This document shows positions 18,128 to 25,885 of a stretch of 64,000 bases of DNA, in pieces. This DNA is from Pseudomonadota bacterium (GTDB taxonomy: Bacteria > Pseudomonadota > Alphaproteobacteria > Rhizobiales > Methylopilaceae). The notes under the pieces are model-generated. The model saw only the letters and a program-made list of their open reading frames with translations. It was not told the DNA's origin and did no database searches. Both the position numbers and the translations under genes were made by a program. The stretch spans positions 62,001-126,000 of the forward strand of contig JAEWFF010000073.1 in assembly GCA_023388965.1 (NCBI GenBank), written 5' to 3'. Each line of letters begins with the position of its first letter. Position 1 is the stretch's first letter.

Positions 18128-20044
18128 TCAGAAACTCCGCGCGGGTCGTCCCGAGGCGGCGCCGAACCCCTCAATCGTGGCCTCGGTGCCCTCGACCCTG
18201 TTCAACTGGCGTTGAATATCCTGCAGGCGGGAGAAGTTCTCTTCGCTCGTGTCCAGCCCGAGTGCGGCCTCCGCCGCGCGAAGCTCTTTATGTAGCGCAT
18301 GCGCCTTCTGATGCAAGGCAAGCGCCTGCAGGAAGCCCGTTTCGGCGTCGAGATCGTCGGCGGCGGCCTCCGCCCACCAGAGGCCGGGCGGCAGCGCCGC
18401 CTCGGCCCGCGCCAGCACGGCGGCAAGCCCCGCCCGGGCAAGCGCCCCTTCCATGGCCTCGGCGCTATCGGCTTCGTCATGGGCCACGGCATCGATGGCC
18501 GCCGCCCGCAGCCGCCCGAGATCGGGCGCGCTCAGTTCCAGTTCGCACAGGGTCTCGGCGTGGCGCTCCAGAAGGCGCGGATGGCGGATCAATGAAACCA
18601 GAAGAACCGCCTCACGCGGCATGAAGCGTCCGGCCGCTTTCTGGGTCAGCTGGCGCAACGCCGCGCTCGCATGCAGCGCCTCCGCCCGCAGTCCCGTGCG
18701 TGGCCGCCTTTCGCCCCGCGAGCGTCCACCACCACTCCGCCGCTCGAACGGCACCGGCGCATAGGCGGCCGGTTGCGGCGCGAATATCTGCATCTTCTCG
18801 GCCATGGCTGTCTGATAATGGCGGCGGACCGTCTCGTCCTTGATCGAGCGCACGAGTTCCATGAGGCGGCGCTCCAGCGCCGCGCGCTGTTCCGGCGTGT
18901 CGGCCGGGGCCGCATCGAGTTCGCGCTCCCACAAGACATCGACCAGCGGCCGCGCCTGCTGCACGACCTCATCGAACGCCATCCGCCCGGCGGCACGCAC
19001 GAGATCGTCCGGGTCCTGACCATCCGGCAGGAAGGCGAAGCGCAGCGAGCGGCCGGGCTGCACATGCGGCAGAGCCGCCTCGACCGCGCGATAGGCGGCA
19101 CGCTGGCCGGCCTTGTCACCGTCGAAACAAAGCACCGGCTCGGGCGCCAGGCGCCACAAAAGCCCGATCTGCCCTTCGGTCAGCGCCGTGCCGAGAGGGG
19201 CGACGACATGAGCGATACCGGCCTGCGCCAGCGCGATCGCATCCATATACCCCTCGACCGCGATCACCGTTCCGGCCTTGTGCGAGGCAGGCCGCGCGCG
19301 ATGGTGGTTGAAAAGAACGTGGCCCTTGTGAAAAAGCGCGGTCTCCGGCGAATTGAGATATTTCGCCTGCGCATCGGCCTGCATGGCGCGTCCGCCGAAC
19401 GCGATCACCCGCCCCTTCCCGTCCTGGATCGGGAAGATGATGCGGTCGCGGAAACGGTCGAAGGGCTCGGCGACATCCTCGCCATGAATGACGAGGCCGC
19501 ACTGAATCATGTCGTCCACGGAGACGTTCTGACCGAGAAGATGGTTCTTCAGCCCCGCCCGGTCGTTCGGCGCGAAGCCGAGGCGGAATTCGGAGCGCGT
19601 CGCATTCTCGACGCCGCGACGGTCGAGATAAGCGCGCGCATTCTGGCCCGCGCGTCCCGCCAGCGCCGCCTCGAAATAGCGGGCGGCCATGTCCATGACA
19701 TCGGTCAGCGTGCGGCGCCGCTCGGCGCGCTCCATGTCCTCGGGCGCGGATTTCGGCAGTTCCAGCCCGGCCTCATGGGCCAGCCGCTCCACCGCTTCGG
19801 GGAAGGAAACGCCTTCCGTCTCCATGAGAAAGCGGAAGATGTCTCCATGCTTGGAGCTTGAAAAACAATGATAAAAGCCCTTCGCATCATTGACGAAGAA
19901 GCTCGGCGTCTTTTCCTTGTTGAAGGGCGACAGGCCGGCCCATTCACGGCCCTGCTTTTTCAGCCTCACCCGGCGGCCGACCACTTCCGACACCGGAAGC
20001 CGGGCACGGATCTCGTCGAGGAATTCAGGGGTAAAGCGGGACAT
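18128..20044 (-). CDS. dnaG: DNA primase
   Basis: 638 residues from ATG 20044 (a longer frame to 20335 runs through repeats). Synthesises RNA primers at the replication fork. The N-terminal CHC2-type domain is unusual: the normal Cys-x2-His...Cys-x2-Cys zinc ligands are S39, N42, C60 and S63 (SPFNKEKTPSFF...YHCFSSSKHGD), so zinc is probably not bound. I recall this as a feature of several alphaproteobacterial primases. The TOPRIM core follows (VIAVEGYMDAIALAQAGI, LCFDGDKAGQRAA), then the C-terminal DnaB-interacting helical domain. It is the first gene of a dnaG-rpoD unit. Confidence 0.98.
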   Translation of the reverse strand: MSRFTPEFLDEIRARLPVSEVVGRRVRLKKQGREWAGLSPFNKEKTPSFFVNDAKGFYHCFSSSKHGDIFRFLMETEGVSFPEAVERLAHEAGLELPKSAPEDMERAERRRTLTDVMDMAARYFEAALAGRAGQNARAYLDRRGVENATRSEFRLGFAPNDRAGLKNHLLGQNVSVDDMIQCGLVIHGEDVAEPFDRFRDRIIFPIQDGKGRVIAFGGRAMQADAQAKYLNSPETALFHKGHVLFNHHRARPASHKAGTVIAVEGYMDAIALAQAGIAHVVAPLGTALTEGQIGLLWRLAPEPVLCFDGDKAGQRAAYRAVEAALPHVQPGRSLRFAFLPDGQDPDDLVRAAGRMAFDEVVQQARPLVDVLWERELDAAPADTPEQRAALERRLMELVRSIKDETVRRHYQTAMAEKMQIFAPQPAAYAPVPFERRSGGGRSRGERRPRTGLRAEALHASAALRQLTQKAAGRFMPREAVLLVSLIRHPRLLERHAETLCELELSAPDLGRLRAAAIDAVAHDEADSAEAMEGALARAGLAAVLARAEAALPPGLWWAEAAADDLDAETGFLQALALHQKAHALHKELRAAEAALGLDTSEENFSRLQDIQRQLNRVEGTEATIEGFGAASGRPARSF

Positions 20045-20120
20045 GCGCCCACTATAGAGAATGAAAGCGTTGCTTTCAGCGTGCCCCCCTGTGGAAAAGC
20101 CGGCGGCAAATTCGGTCCCG

Positions 20121-20260
20121 TCCTCTCCCCTTGTGGGAGAGGACGACTCATGGCCGGAGGCCATGAGCGAGGTGAGGGTCTGTCTCGCCGAACTCGGTGC
20201 CCTCCCTCCCCTTGATGGGGAGGGTGGCCCTTCGCGCAGCGAAGGGTCGGGTGGGGTGAT
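20121..20260. repeat. Dispersed palindromic repeat, family A, copy 2
   Basis: Begins with TCCTCTCCCCTTGTGGGAGA and contains a second unit (CCTCCCTCCCCTTGATGGGG then AGGGTGG, and CCCTTCGCGCAGCGAAGGG). It lies in the dnaG upstream region. Confidence 0.8.
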
Positions 20261-20308
20261 GTCACGACTTCGAGCTTCATCCCCACCCGGCCAGCCGAAC
20301 AATCCGTC

Positions 20309-20331
20309 ATGCCCGGCCTTGGGCCGGGCAT
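20309..20331. repeat. Short palindrome, family C
   Basis: ATGCCCGGC and GCCGGGCAT-type arms around CTTGG: a 23-base perfect hairpin between a family A and a family B element. Confidence 0.75.
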
Positions 20332-20356
20332 CCACGAGTTACTACAACACCCACCG

Positions 20357-20467
20357 TCCTCATCCTGAGGAGCGATGCGCAGCATCGCGTCTCGAAGGAT
20401 GGGCAGCAAACACCGGAAGTGCGGCCCATCCTTCGAGACGCGCCTTCGGCGCTCCTCAGGATGAGGA
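20357..20467. repeat. Dispersed palindromic repeat, family B, copy 1
   Basis: A long inverted repeat whose ends are GTCCTCATCCTGAGGAGC and GCTCCTCAGGATGAGGAT. The interior carries GCGTCTCGAAGGATGGGC and GCCCATCCTTCGAGACGCG. Copies lie at 48.97 and 61.89 kb. Confidence 0.85.
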
Positions 20468-20680
20468 TTGAGTTCGCTGCTCAACCCCTGATAATCATCC
20501 TTGACTTAATTCCTATTTCTTGCTACCTCCCAAATCACTCCGGTCGGGAGGGCGTGTTCTCGAGGCACACCTGAATGCGGATCGGATGCGGTGGCCGGTT
20601 TTCGAGGGTTTGCAGCCCAGGACCGGGGCCGGGATGACGGAGCTGCCGGAAAGCCAACCGGTGTGGGGCTTGCTTGGTAC

Positions 20681-20830
20681 CCTCCCGTACCGCCTGTACC
20701 AACAGGCCAGGGAGGCGGGGCGAACCCCAAGGGAGACCGAAAGGTGGGTCTCCACGGTTCCATCATCTCAGAGCCCGAAATCCACCGCGTGCGGAGCCGG
20801 CGGTTCGCCGCCGTGTTTCGTGGATTTTTT
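20681..20830 (+). ncRNA. Candidate structured RNA ending in an intrinsic terminator
   Basis: A hairpin series with no protein gene. CCTCCC (20681-20686) pairs with GGGAGG (20710-20715) around an inner CCTGT/ACAGG stem. Then GGGG-CGAA-CCCC follows (20717-20728), and GGAGACC/GGTCTCC (20732-20753). The last stem is AAATCCAC (20778-20785) with GTGGATTT (20820-20827), enclosing CGGCGG-TTCG-CCGCCG, directly followed by T residues to 20830. That reads as a plus-strand terminator. It does not match tmRNA, RNase P, SRP or 6S signatures that I know. It may instead be a dispersed repeat. The gap 20045-21241 otherwise holds repeats A, B and C. Confidence 0.4.
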
Positions 20831-21000
20831 CCGCGCTTTTCATTCCGCACCGCGGAATGCGGAAGCGCCGCCGGCTCCGCGCACCCCTCCATTCCGGAGG
20901 CGCAGAGTTTCGCCGGGGATATTCCCCGCGCATCGTATCACTTCCCCGGAAGACGATTTCGCGTGTCTGTCGTTACGAGATCGAGCCGCGAACTCGAATC

Positions 21001-21215
21001 CTTCTCCCCTTGAGGGAGAAGGCCGACTCGCAAGCAAAGCGAGCGAGCGGGATGAGGGGGCTGTATCCACGCTCGGCCTACTCTCTCCCCTTGAGGGAGA
21101 GAGCGGACTCGCACGAAGTGCGAGCCGAGAGAGGGGTATCGCGCCGAAGCATACCCCTCACCCCGGACGCGCCGTGCCGGCGCGTCTCGGCCCTCTCCCT
21201 CAAGGGGAGAGGGAG
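21001..21215. repeat. Dispersed palindromic repeats, family A, copies 3 (tandem)
   Basis: Two adjacent units: CTTCTCCCCTTGAGGGAGAA at 21001 and CTCTCTCCCCTTGAGGGAGA at 21080, closed by CCCTCTCCCTCAAGGGGAGA near 21191. This element abuts the permease 3' end at 21242. Confidence 0.85.
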
Positions 21216-21241
21216 ATCACCGAGCCCGCCGCAACAACCTC

Positions 21242-21928
21242 CTACACCCGCACCAGATGCCGGTTCAGCCGCCGCTCGATCAGGCGGAAGCCCTGCACCA
21301 TCACGAACGACAAGAGGAGATAGATCGCGCCCGCCGCCATGAAGATTTCGACCGGCGTATAGGTCTTGGCGATGATCGTGCGCGCCATGCCGGTCAGTTC
21401 GAGCAGAGTGATGGTCGAGGCCAGGGCCGAGCCCTTCAGCATCAGAATCACCTCATTGCCATAGGCCGGCCAGGCGATCTGCACCGCCCGCGGCAGGATG
21501 ATACGGCGCAGCGCGGTCAGGCGCGACATTCCGAGTGCGCGCGTCGCCTCGATCTCACCGCCCGGCACAGCCTGGATCGCACCGCGCAGGATTTCCGCGA
21601 TATAGCCCGCAGTGTGCAGCGCCATCGTGATCACCGCGCACCAATAGGGATCGCGCAGGATCGGCCACAGCACGCTTTCGCGGATGAAGGTGAACTGGGC
21701 GAGCCCGTAATAGACGAGGAAAAGCTGCACGAGCAGCGGCGTTCCGCGGAAGAAGAAGATGTACGCATAAGGCCCCGCTGCGATCAGCGGATTGCGCGAT
21801 ATGCGGCCGAGCGCCAGCGGAATTGCGAGCAGGAGCCCGATCGCGCCGGACACGATGACGAGTTGCACGGACAGGGCCGCGCCCTCGAGCAATCGCGGCA
21901 GATATTGCCAGATCAGCTCGAACCTCAT
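21242..21928 (-). CDS. Polar amino acid ABC transporter permease (HisM-type)
   Basis: 228 residues, inner membrane. Has the HisMQ-family signatures: the N-terminal ALSVQLVIVSGAIGLLLAIPLALGRI helices, FRGTPLLVQLFLVYYG, and the ATPase-contacting EAA loop GEIEATRALGMSRLTALRRIILPRAVQIAWP. It overlaps the upstream permease by 4 bases (ATGA-type), indicating translational coupling. It is the last gene of the ATPase - binding protein - permease - permease operon. The substrate class (polar or basic amino acid) is inferred from the family. Confidence 0.92.
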   Translation of the reverse strand: MRFELIWQYLPRLLEGAALSVQLVIVSGAIGLLLAIPLALGRISRNPLIAAGPYAYIFFFRGTPLLVQLFLVYYGLAQFTFIRESVLWPILRDPYWCAVITMALHTAGYIAEILRGAIQAVPGGEIEATRALGMSRLTALRRIILPRAVQIAWPAYGNEVILMLKGSALASTITLLELTGMARTIIAKTYTPVEIFMAAGAIYLLLSFVMVQGFRLIERRLNRHLVRV

Positions 21929-22617
21929 GCATCCACCCGGCGGATGCCGCGGTTCGCGCGCCGCTCCAGATATTGCAGCGAGATCATCGCGACGATGGTG
22001 ATGCAGAGATAAATGCAGGCCGCCGCGAAGTAGAAGGTGAAAGGCTCCTTGGTCACGCTGGTAGCGATCTGCGCCTTGCGCATGACCTCCTCCAGCCCGA
22101 TCACCGAGACGAGCGCGGTGTCCTTCATCATGACCATGAACAGATTGCCGAGACCCGGCAGCGCGATGCGCCAGAGTTGCGGCAGGATCAGCTTGAAGAA
22201 GATGCGGCGCTTGCCGAGCCCGAGCGCCAGCCCGGCTTCATATTGCCCGCGCGGAATGGTCAGAAGCGCACCGCGAAAAACTTCCGTCGCATAGGCGCCG
22301 AAGCAGACGCCGAGCGCCAGCGTGCCGGCGGTGAACGGATCGAGTTCGACGAAGCCGCCGCCGAACCAGCCCGAGATCGTCGTCAATACGCCGGTCGAGC
22401 CGAAATAGACCAGCAGGACGACGACGAATTCCGGCACGCCGCGCAGGACGGTCGAATAGGTGTCGCCGAGATAATAGAGAAACCGGTTGCGCGAGCTTTT
22501 CAGAACCGCGCCGGCAAGGCCGAGCATGAGCCCGAGCGCAAGCGATGCGAAGGCCAGCCGGATCGTCATGAGCGTGCCGAGCGCAAGCTGCGCTCCAAAG
22601 CCGTGCAGATCGATCAT
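21925..22617 (-). CDS. Polar amino acid ABC transporter permease (HisQ-type)
   Basis: 230 residues with the HisQ pattern: LGTLMTIRLAFASLALGLMLGLAGA, YSTVLRGVPEFVVVLLVYFG, and the EAA loop GQYEAGLALGLGKRRIFFKLILPQLWRIALPGLG. It pairs with the following permease to form the membrane channel. A GC-rich hairpin precedes it in the gap after the binding-protein gene, a common device to lower permease expression relative to the binding protein. Confidence 0.92.
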   Translation of the reverse strand: MIDLHGFGAQLALGTLMTIRLAFASLALGLMLGLAGAVLKSSRNRFLYYLGDTYSTVLRGVPEFVVVLLVYFGSTGVLTTISGWFGGGFVELDPFTAGTLALGVCFGAYATEVFRGALLTIPRGQYEAGLALGLGKRRIFFKLILPQLWRIALPGLGNLFMVMMKDTALVSVIGLEEVMRKAQIATSVTKEPFTFYFAAACIYLCITIVAMISLQYLERRANRGIRRVDA

Positions 22618-22637
22618 GTGCCCCCGGATAGTCGAGA

Positions 22638-22657
22638 GGCCGCCCCGAAGGGCGGCC
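22638..22657 (-). promoter_or_regulatory. Intercistronic hairpin between binding protein and permease genes
   Basis: On the minus strand GGCCGCCC-TTCG-GGGCGGCC: a perfect 8-pair stem with a stable UUCG tetraloop and no T-run. Likely protects the upstream mRNA or attenuates read-through. Confidence 0.65.
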
Positions 22658-22668
22658 CCGGTTCCTGC

Positions 22669-23418
22669 TCAGCGGATGCTGAACGGGAAGTATTTCTCGT
22701 TGATCTTGTCGTAGGTGCCGTTGTCGATGATCGCCTTCAGCGCGGTGTTCAGCCGGCCGGCAAGTTCGGTATCGTCCTTGCGGACCGCGATGCCGATCTT
22801 GTCGTCGTCGAACACCGGGTCGCCCTTGAATTCGTAGGCTTTGCCGGCATCGCTCTGCAGCCATTCATAGGCGACGTAAACATCCGCAAGAACCGCGTCG
22901 GTACGCCCGGCTTCGAGATCGAGCCACGCATTCTCCTGCGTGTCGTACAGGCTCACTTTTGCGTCCGGCACGTTCTTCTCGAGCCATTCGGCAGCAATCG
23001 TCGCGCGCTGCGCGCCGACGGCCTTGCCCTTGAGCGCGTCGGCGGTGATGTCGAGATCGGCGCCCTTCTTGGCCACATATTGCAGCTTGTTGGAATAATA
23101 GGGGTCGGTGAAGCTCACCGCCTTCAGCCGCTCCTCGGTGATCGACATCGAGGCGACGATGGCGTCGAACTTCTTGTTCTGCAGCGCCGGGATCATGCCG
23201 TCCCAGTCCTGCGTCACGAGCGTGCATTCGACCTTCATCTCCGCGCACAGGGCATTGGCGATGTCGATGTCGAAGCCGATCAGATCGCCGTTCGCGTCCT
23301 TGGCGTTGAAGGGCGGATAGGCGCCCTCCGATCCGATCTTGAGGGTCTCCTGCGCCTGCGCGCCCGAAACGGCCATGACAGCGGCCATGGCCGCAGCCGC
23401 GACGACTTTGATGATCAT
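22669..23418 (-). CDS. Periplasmic amino-acid-binding protein of ABC transporter
   Basis: 249 residues. Signal peptide MIIKVVAAAAMAAVMAVSGAQA is cut before QETLKIGSEGAYPPFNAKDANG. The SBP family 3 core is visible: LIGFDIDIANALC, DWDGMIPALQNKKFDAIVASMSITEERLKAVSFTDPYY, and the hinge GKAVGAQRATIAAEWL. The pocket resembles lysine/arginine/ornithine and octopine/nopaline-type binders, but ligand specificity cannot be set. The ATG shares one base with the ATPase stop (TAATG), so translation is coupled. Confidence 0.93.
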   Translation of the reverse strand: MIIKVVAAAAMAAVMAVSGAQAQETLKIGSEGAYPPFNAKDANGDLIGFDIDIANALCAEMKVECTLVTQDWDGMIPALQNKKFDAIVASMSITEERLKAVSFTDPYYSNKLQYVAKKGADLDITADALKGKAVGAQRATIAAEWLEKNVPDAKVSLYDTQENAWLDLEAGRTDAVLADVYVAYEWLQSDAGKAYEFKGDPVFDDDKIGIAVRKDDTELAGRLNTALKAIIDNGTYDKINEKYFPFSIR

Positions 23419-24203
23419 TATGCTACCTGCTCCCTGTTGTGCCCCTGGTGGCTGGCCATGAACTGGCGGCAGCGCGCCGAAGACGGATTGTCGAACACCT
23501 GTTGCGGCGTTCCCTGTTCCTCGATCCTGCCGGCGTCCAGAAAGATGACATGCGTCGACACCTTGCGCGCGAACGCCATTTCGTGCGTGACGAGCAGCAT
23601 GGTGCGCCCTTCCTGTGCCAGCGCCTGAATGACGCTCAGAACCTCGCCCACCATTTCCGGGTCGAGCGAGGATGTCGGCTCGTCGAACAGGATGATCTTC
23701 GGTTCCATCGCGAGCGTACGCGCAATCGCGGCGCGCTGCTGCTGCCCGCCCGACAGCATCATCGGATAGCTCTGCGCCTTGTCGGCCATGCCGACCTTCT
23801 GCAACAGCTTTTCGGCCCGCTCGACAGCCTGCGCGCGCGACAGACCGAGCACCTGCATCGGCGCCTCGATGATGTTCTGCATCACCGTCAGGTGAGGCCA
23901 CAGATTGAAATTCTGGAAGACGAAGCCGAGATCGGCGCGCAGCCGCGCGATCTGCCGTGCGTCGGCGGCATCGAGATCGCCGTTGCGGTCGCGCTTCAGC
24001 CGGATCTCCTCGCCGTGCAGGAAGATCTGCCCCTCATTGGGATGTTCGAGCAGATTGAGGCAGCGCAGCAGGGTCGATTTGCCCGAGCCGGATGTCCCGA
24101 TGATCGAGATGACATCGCCCGTCCGGGCCTCGACATCGATGCCTTTCAAGACCTCCAGCGGGCCATAGCTTTTGGCAATTCCCCGCGCCTCAAGCGCGGG
24201 CAC
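23418..24203 (-). CDS. Polar amino acid ABC transporter ATPase (HisP/GlnQ-type)
   Basis: 261 residues. Walker A GTSGSGKST, Q-loop FQNFNLWPHLTVMQN, signature LSGGQQQRAAIARTLAMEP, Walker B ILFDEPTSSLDP and switch His (LLVTHEM). The start is taken as GTG at 24203 (VPALEARGIAKSYG); no in-frame ATG upstream is plausible, and AAAAGG is close by. It is the first gene of the four-gene operon and energises uptake through the two permeases. Confidence 0.93.
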   Translation of the reverse strand: MPALEARGIAKSYGPLEVLKGIDVEARTGDVISIIGTSGSGKSTLLRCLNLLEHPNEGQIFLHGEEIRLKRDRNGDLDAADARQIARLRADLGFVFQNFNLWPHLTVMQNIIEAPMQVLGLSRAQAVERAEKLLQKVGMADKAQSYPMMLSGGQQQRAAIARTLAMEPKIILFDEPTSSLDPEMVGEVLSVIQALAQEGRTMLLVTHEMAFARKVSTHVIFLDAGRIEEQGTPQQVFDNPSSARCRQFMASHQGHNREQVA

Positions 24204-24311
24204 ATCCTTTTCCCGCAGGACACACGCTCCCCGATTTCGCGGGCAGTCTGTTCAACCGCCCGAGCCGAGTCAATTCGGCGAAACCGGGGCACAGACCCCT
24301 GCCCACGCGGC

Positions 24312-24340
24312 AAAAAGCCCGGCACTGAGGCCGGGCTTTC
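24312..24340 (-). terminator. Rho-independent terminator of cspA
   Basis: Minus strand AGCCCGGC-CTCAGT-GCCGGGCT followed by TTTTT. Lies 26 bases after the cspA stop. Confidence 0.85.
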
Positions 24341-24366
24341 CGAAGTTCTGGCATGAACCAGACGGG

Positions 24367-24573
24367 TCAGGCCGTCTTGAGGTTCGTCGCCTTGGTCTTG
24401 CCGCGGTCGGCAACCACTTCGAACTCGACCTTCTGGCCTTCGTTCAGCGTGTAGATGCCCGCCTGCTCAAGCGCGGTGGCGTGGACGAAAACGTCCGGTC
24501 CGCCGGATTCCGGCTGAATGAAGCCATAGCCCTTCTGGGCGTTGTAAAACTTTACGGTACCTGTCTCAGCCAT
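24367..24573 (-). CDS. cspA: Cold-shock domain protein
   Basis: 68 residues, a single cold-shock (OB-fold) domain that binds single-stranded RNA/DNA and acts as an RNA chaperone. RNP1 KGYGFIQP and RNP2 DVFVHATAL are intact. It is preceded by AAAGG and a 5' leader with a perfect palindrome at 24595-24612, which could be involved in temperature- or growth-dependent expression. It is monocistronic with its own terminator. Several cspA paralogues are usual in this order, so the exact copy is not assigned. Confidence 0.93.
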   Translation of the reverse strand: MAETGTVKFYNAQKGYGFIQPESGGPDVFVHATALEQAGIYTLNEGQKVEFEVVADRGKTKATNLKTA

Positions 24574-24594
24574 CGTACTGGCCCTTTAATAAAA

Positions 24595-24612
24595 GCATGT
24601 CCTCGGACATGC
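24595..24612 (-). promoter_or_regulatory. Perfect palindrome in the cspA 5' leader
   Basis: GCATGTCC and GGACATGC arms around two bases, about 22 bases upstream of the cspA ATG. As RNA it forms an 8-pair stem just before a U-rich stretch and the AAAGG. Confidence 0.55.
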
Positions 24613-24834
24613 GCCGCAACGTCGAATTTGGGGCTTGCAGCACTCCGGCACAAAGCAGTCCAAAATTCGTCTTCGCCGGCGCGATTCACGCCAGCCCCGG
24701 CTACATGGAGCACAAGGTCCCCGATAGCAAGGACAACGAACCGCAACGCAGATTGCTCGTAACTGGAACATTGCGCCGCAATCGCGCAAACCCGCTGCGC
24801 TATTTTCGCCGCCGCCATTGCGGCCCGAGCATGT

Positions 24835-25860
24835 ATGCCCAGATTGGCCCTCATGATTTTCAAACTCCTGCCTGTCCTCGCCCTTTCTTTCCTCGCCGGT
24901 TTCGCTCCGCCCGCATCTGCGCAATCGCCGGATTTCGCGGAGATCGAGCGCCACGCCGCGGCTCTTCCGCGTCTCACTTCCGTCGTCGTCCTTCAGGATG
25001 GCGAGACGGTTTACGAGCGCGGCCCCGTCGCCCGTCCAGCGAACATCAAGTCCGCCTCGAAAACGGTCATCTCGGCTCTCATCGGCATCGCCATCGACAA
25101 AGGCGTGCTTGAGAGCACGGATCAGAAAATCGCGCCGCTCCTGAAGGCTTCCCTGCCCGCCGATCCCGATCCGCGCCTGAACGACATCACGATCGGCGAT
25201 CTTCTGACCATGCGCGCGGGGCTGGAGCGCACATCGGGCGCGAATTACGGTTCCTGGGTGCAGAGCCGCGATTGGGTCCGCAATGCGCTTGCCCGTCCGT
25301 TCGTCGATGAGCCCGGCGGGCGCATGCTCTATTCGACCGGCAGCACGCATCTTCTGTCCGCCGTATTGACGAAGGCCGCCGGGCGCCCGACGCTGGAACT
25401 TGCGCGCGAATGGCTGGCCGATCCTCTCGGCATCAGGATTCCGTCCTGGGATCGCGACCCGCAGGGCATCTATTTCGGCGGCAACAACATGGCCATGACG
25501 CCGCGCGCCATGGCGGCTTTCGGTGAGCTCTACCGCAATGGCGGCATGACCGACGGGCGGCGGATCGTCTCGAAAGCCTGGATCGATGCGTCGTGGACGC
25601 CGGTCACCGAAAGTTTCTTCACCGGCCATGGCTACGGTTACGGCTGGTTCGCGACCAATCTGGCGGGGCAGGACGTCCGCTATGCTTGGGGCCATGCCGG
25701 CCAGTTCATCTTCGTCGTGCCCTCCGCGCGGCTGACCGTGGCGATGACATCGGCCGCCGAAGGCTACAAGCGCGGTTCCGATCATGTCGAAAAGCTGCAT
25801 GCCTTGATGGCCGATGTCATAATTCCCGCCGCAATGTCGCGGCAAAGCCCGGCACACTAG
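24835..25860 (+). CDS. Serine hydrolase, beta-lactamase/class C family
   Basis: 341 residues, exported (signal peptide through PPASAQ around residue 30). The catalytic S-x-x-K is S73-A-S-K76 and the YSTGS motif provides the second-site tyrosine; a GHAGQ segment may be the KTG-like box. These are the marks of penicillin-binding-protein-like esterases/peptidases (serine hydrolase family, EstB-like), not of a true resistance beta-lactamase. Starts at 24835 or 24853 are both possible; neither has a strong Shine-Dalgarno. The downstream gene begins 25 bases later. Confidence 0.87.
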   Translation: MPRLALMIFKLLPVLALSFLAGFAPPASAQSPDFAEIERHAAALPRLTSVVVLQDGETVYERGPVARPANIKSASKTVISALIGIAIDKGVLESTDQKIAPLLKASLPADPDPRLNDITIGDLLTMRAGLERTSGANYGSWVQSRDWVRNALARPFVDEPGGRMLYSTGSTHLLSAVLTKAAGRPTLELAREWLADPLGIRIPSWDRDPQGIYFGGNNMAMTPRAMAAFGELYRNGGMTDGRRIVSKAWIDASWTPVTESFFTGHGYGYGWFATNLAGQDVRYAWGHAGQFIFVVPSARLTVAMTSAAEGYKRGSDHVEKLHALMADVIIPAAMSRQSPAH

Positions 25861-25885
25861 ACGCGGCGGATTTAAGGGGGCTGAG

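Noticed and set aside
20506..20892. Pro/Arg-rich ORFs in the repeat region
   Set aside because: Low-complexity translation of hairpin DNA, no start context and overlapping frames on both strands.
21973..23628. 551-codon plus-strand ORF over the ABC transporter
   Set aside because: Antisense of three clear transporter genes; His/Arg/Asp-rich shadow composition.
24835..25860. Beta-lactamase resistance gene
   Set aside because: S-x-x-K is present but the overall pattern is that of serine hydrolases/PBP-like esterases; resistance is not supported.
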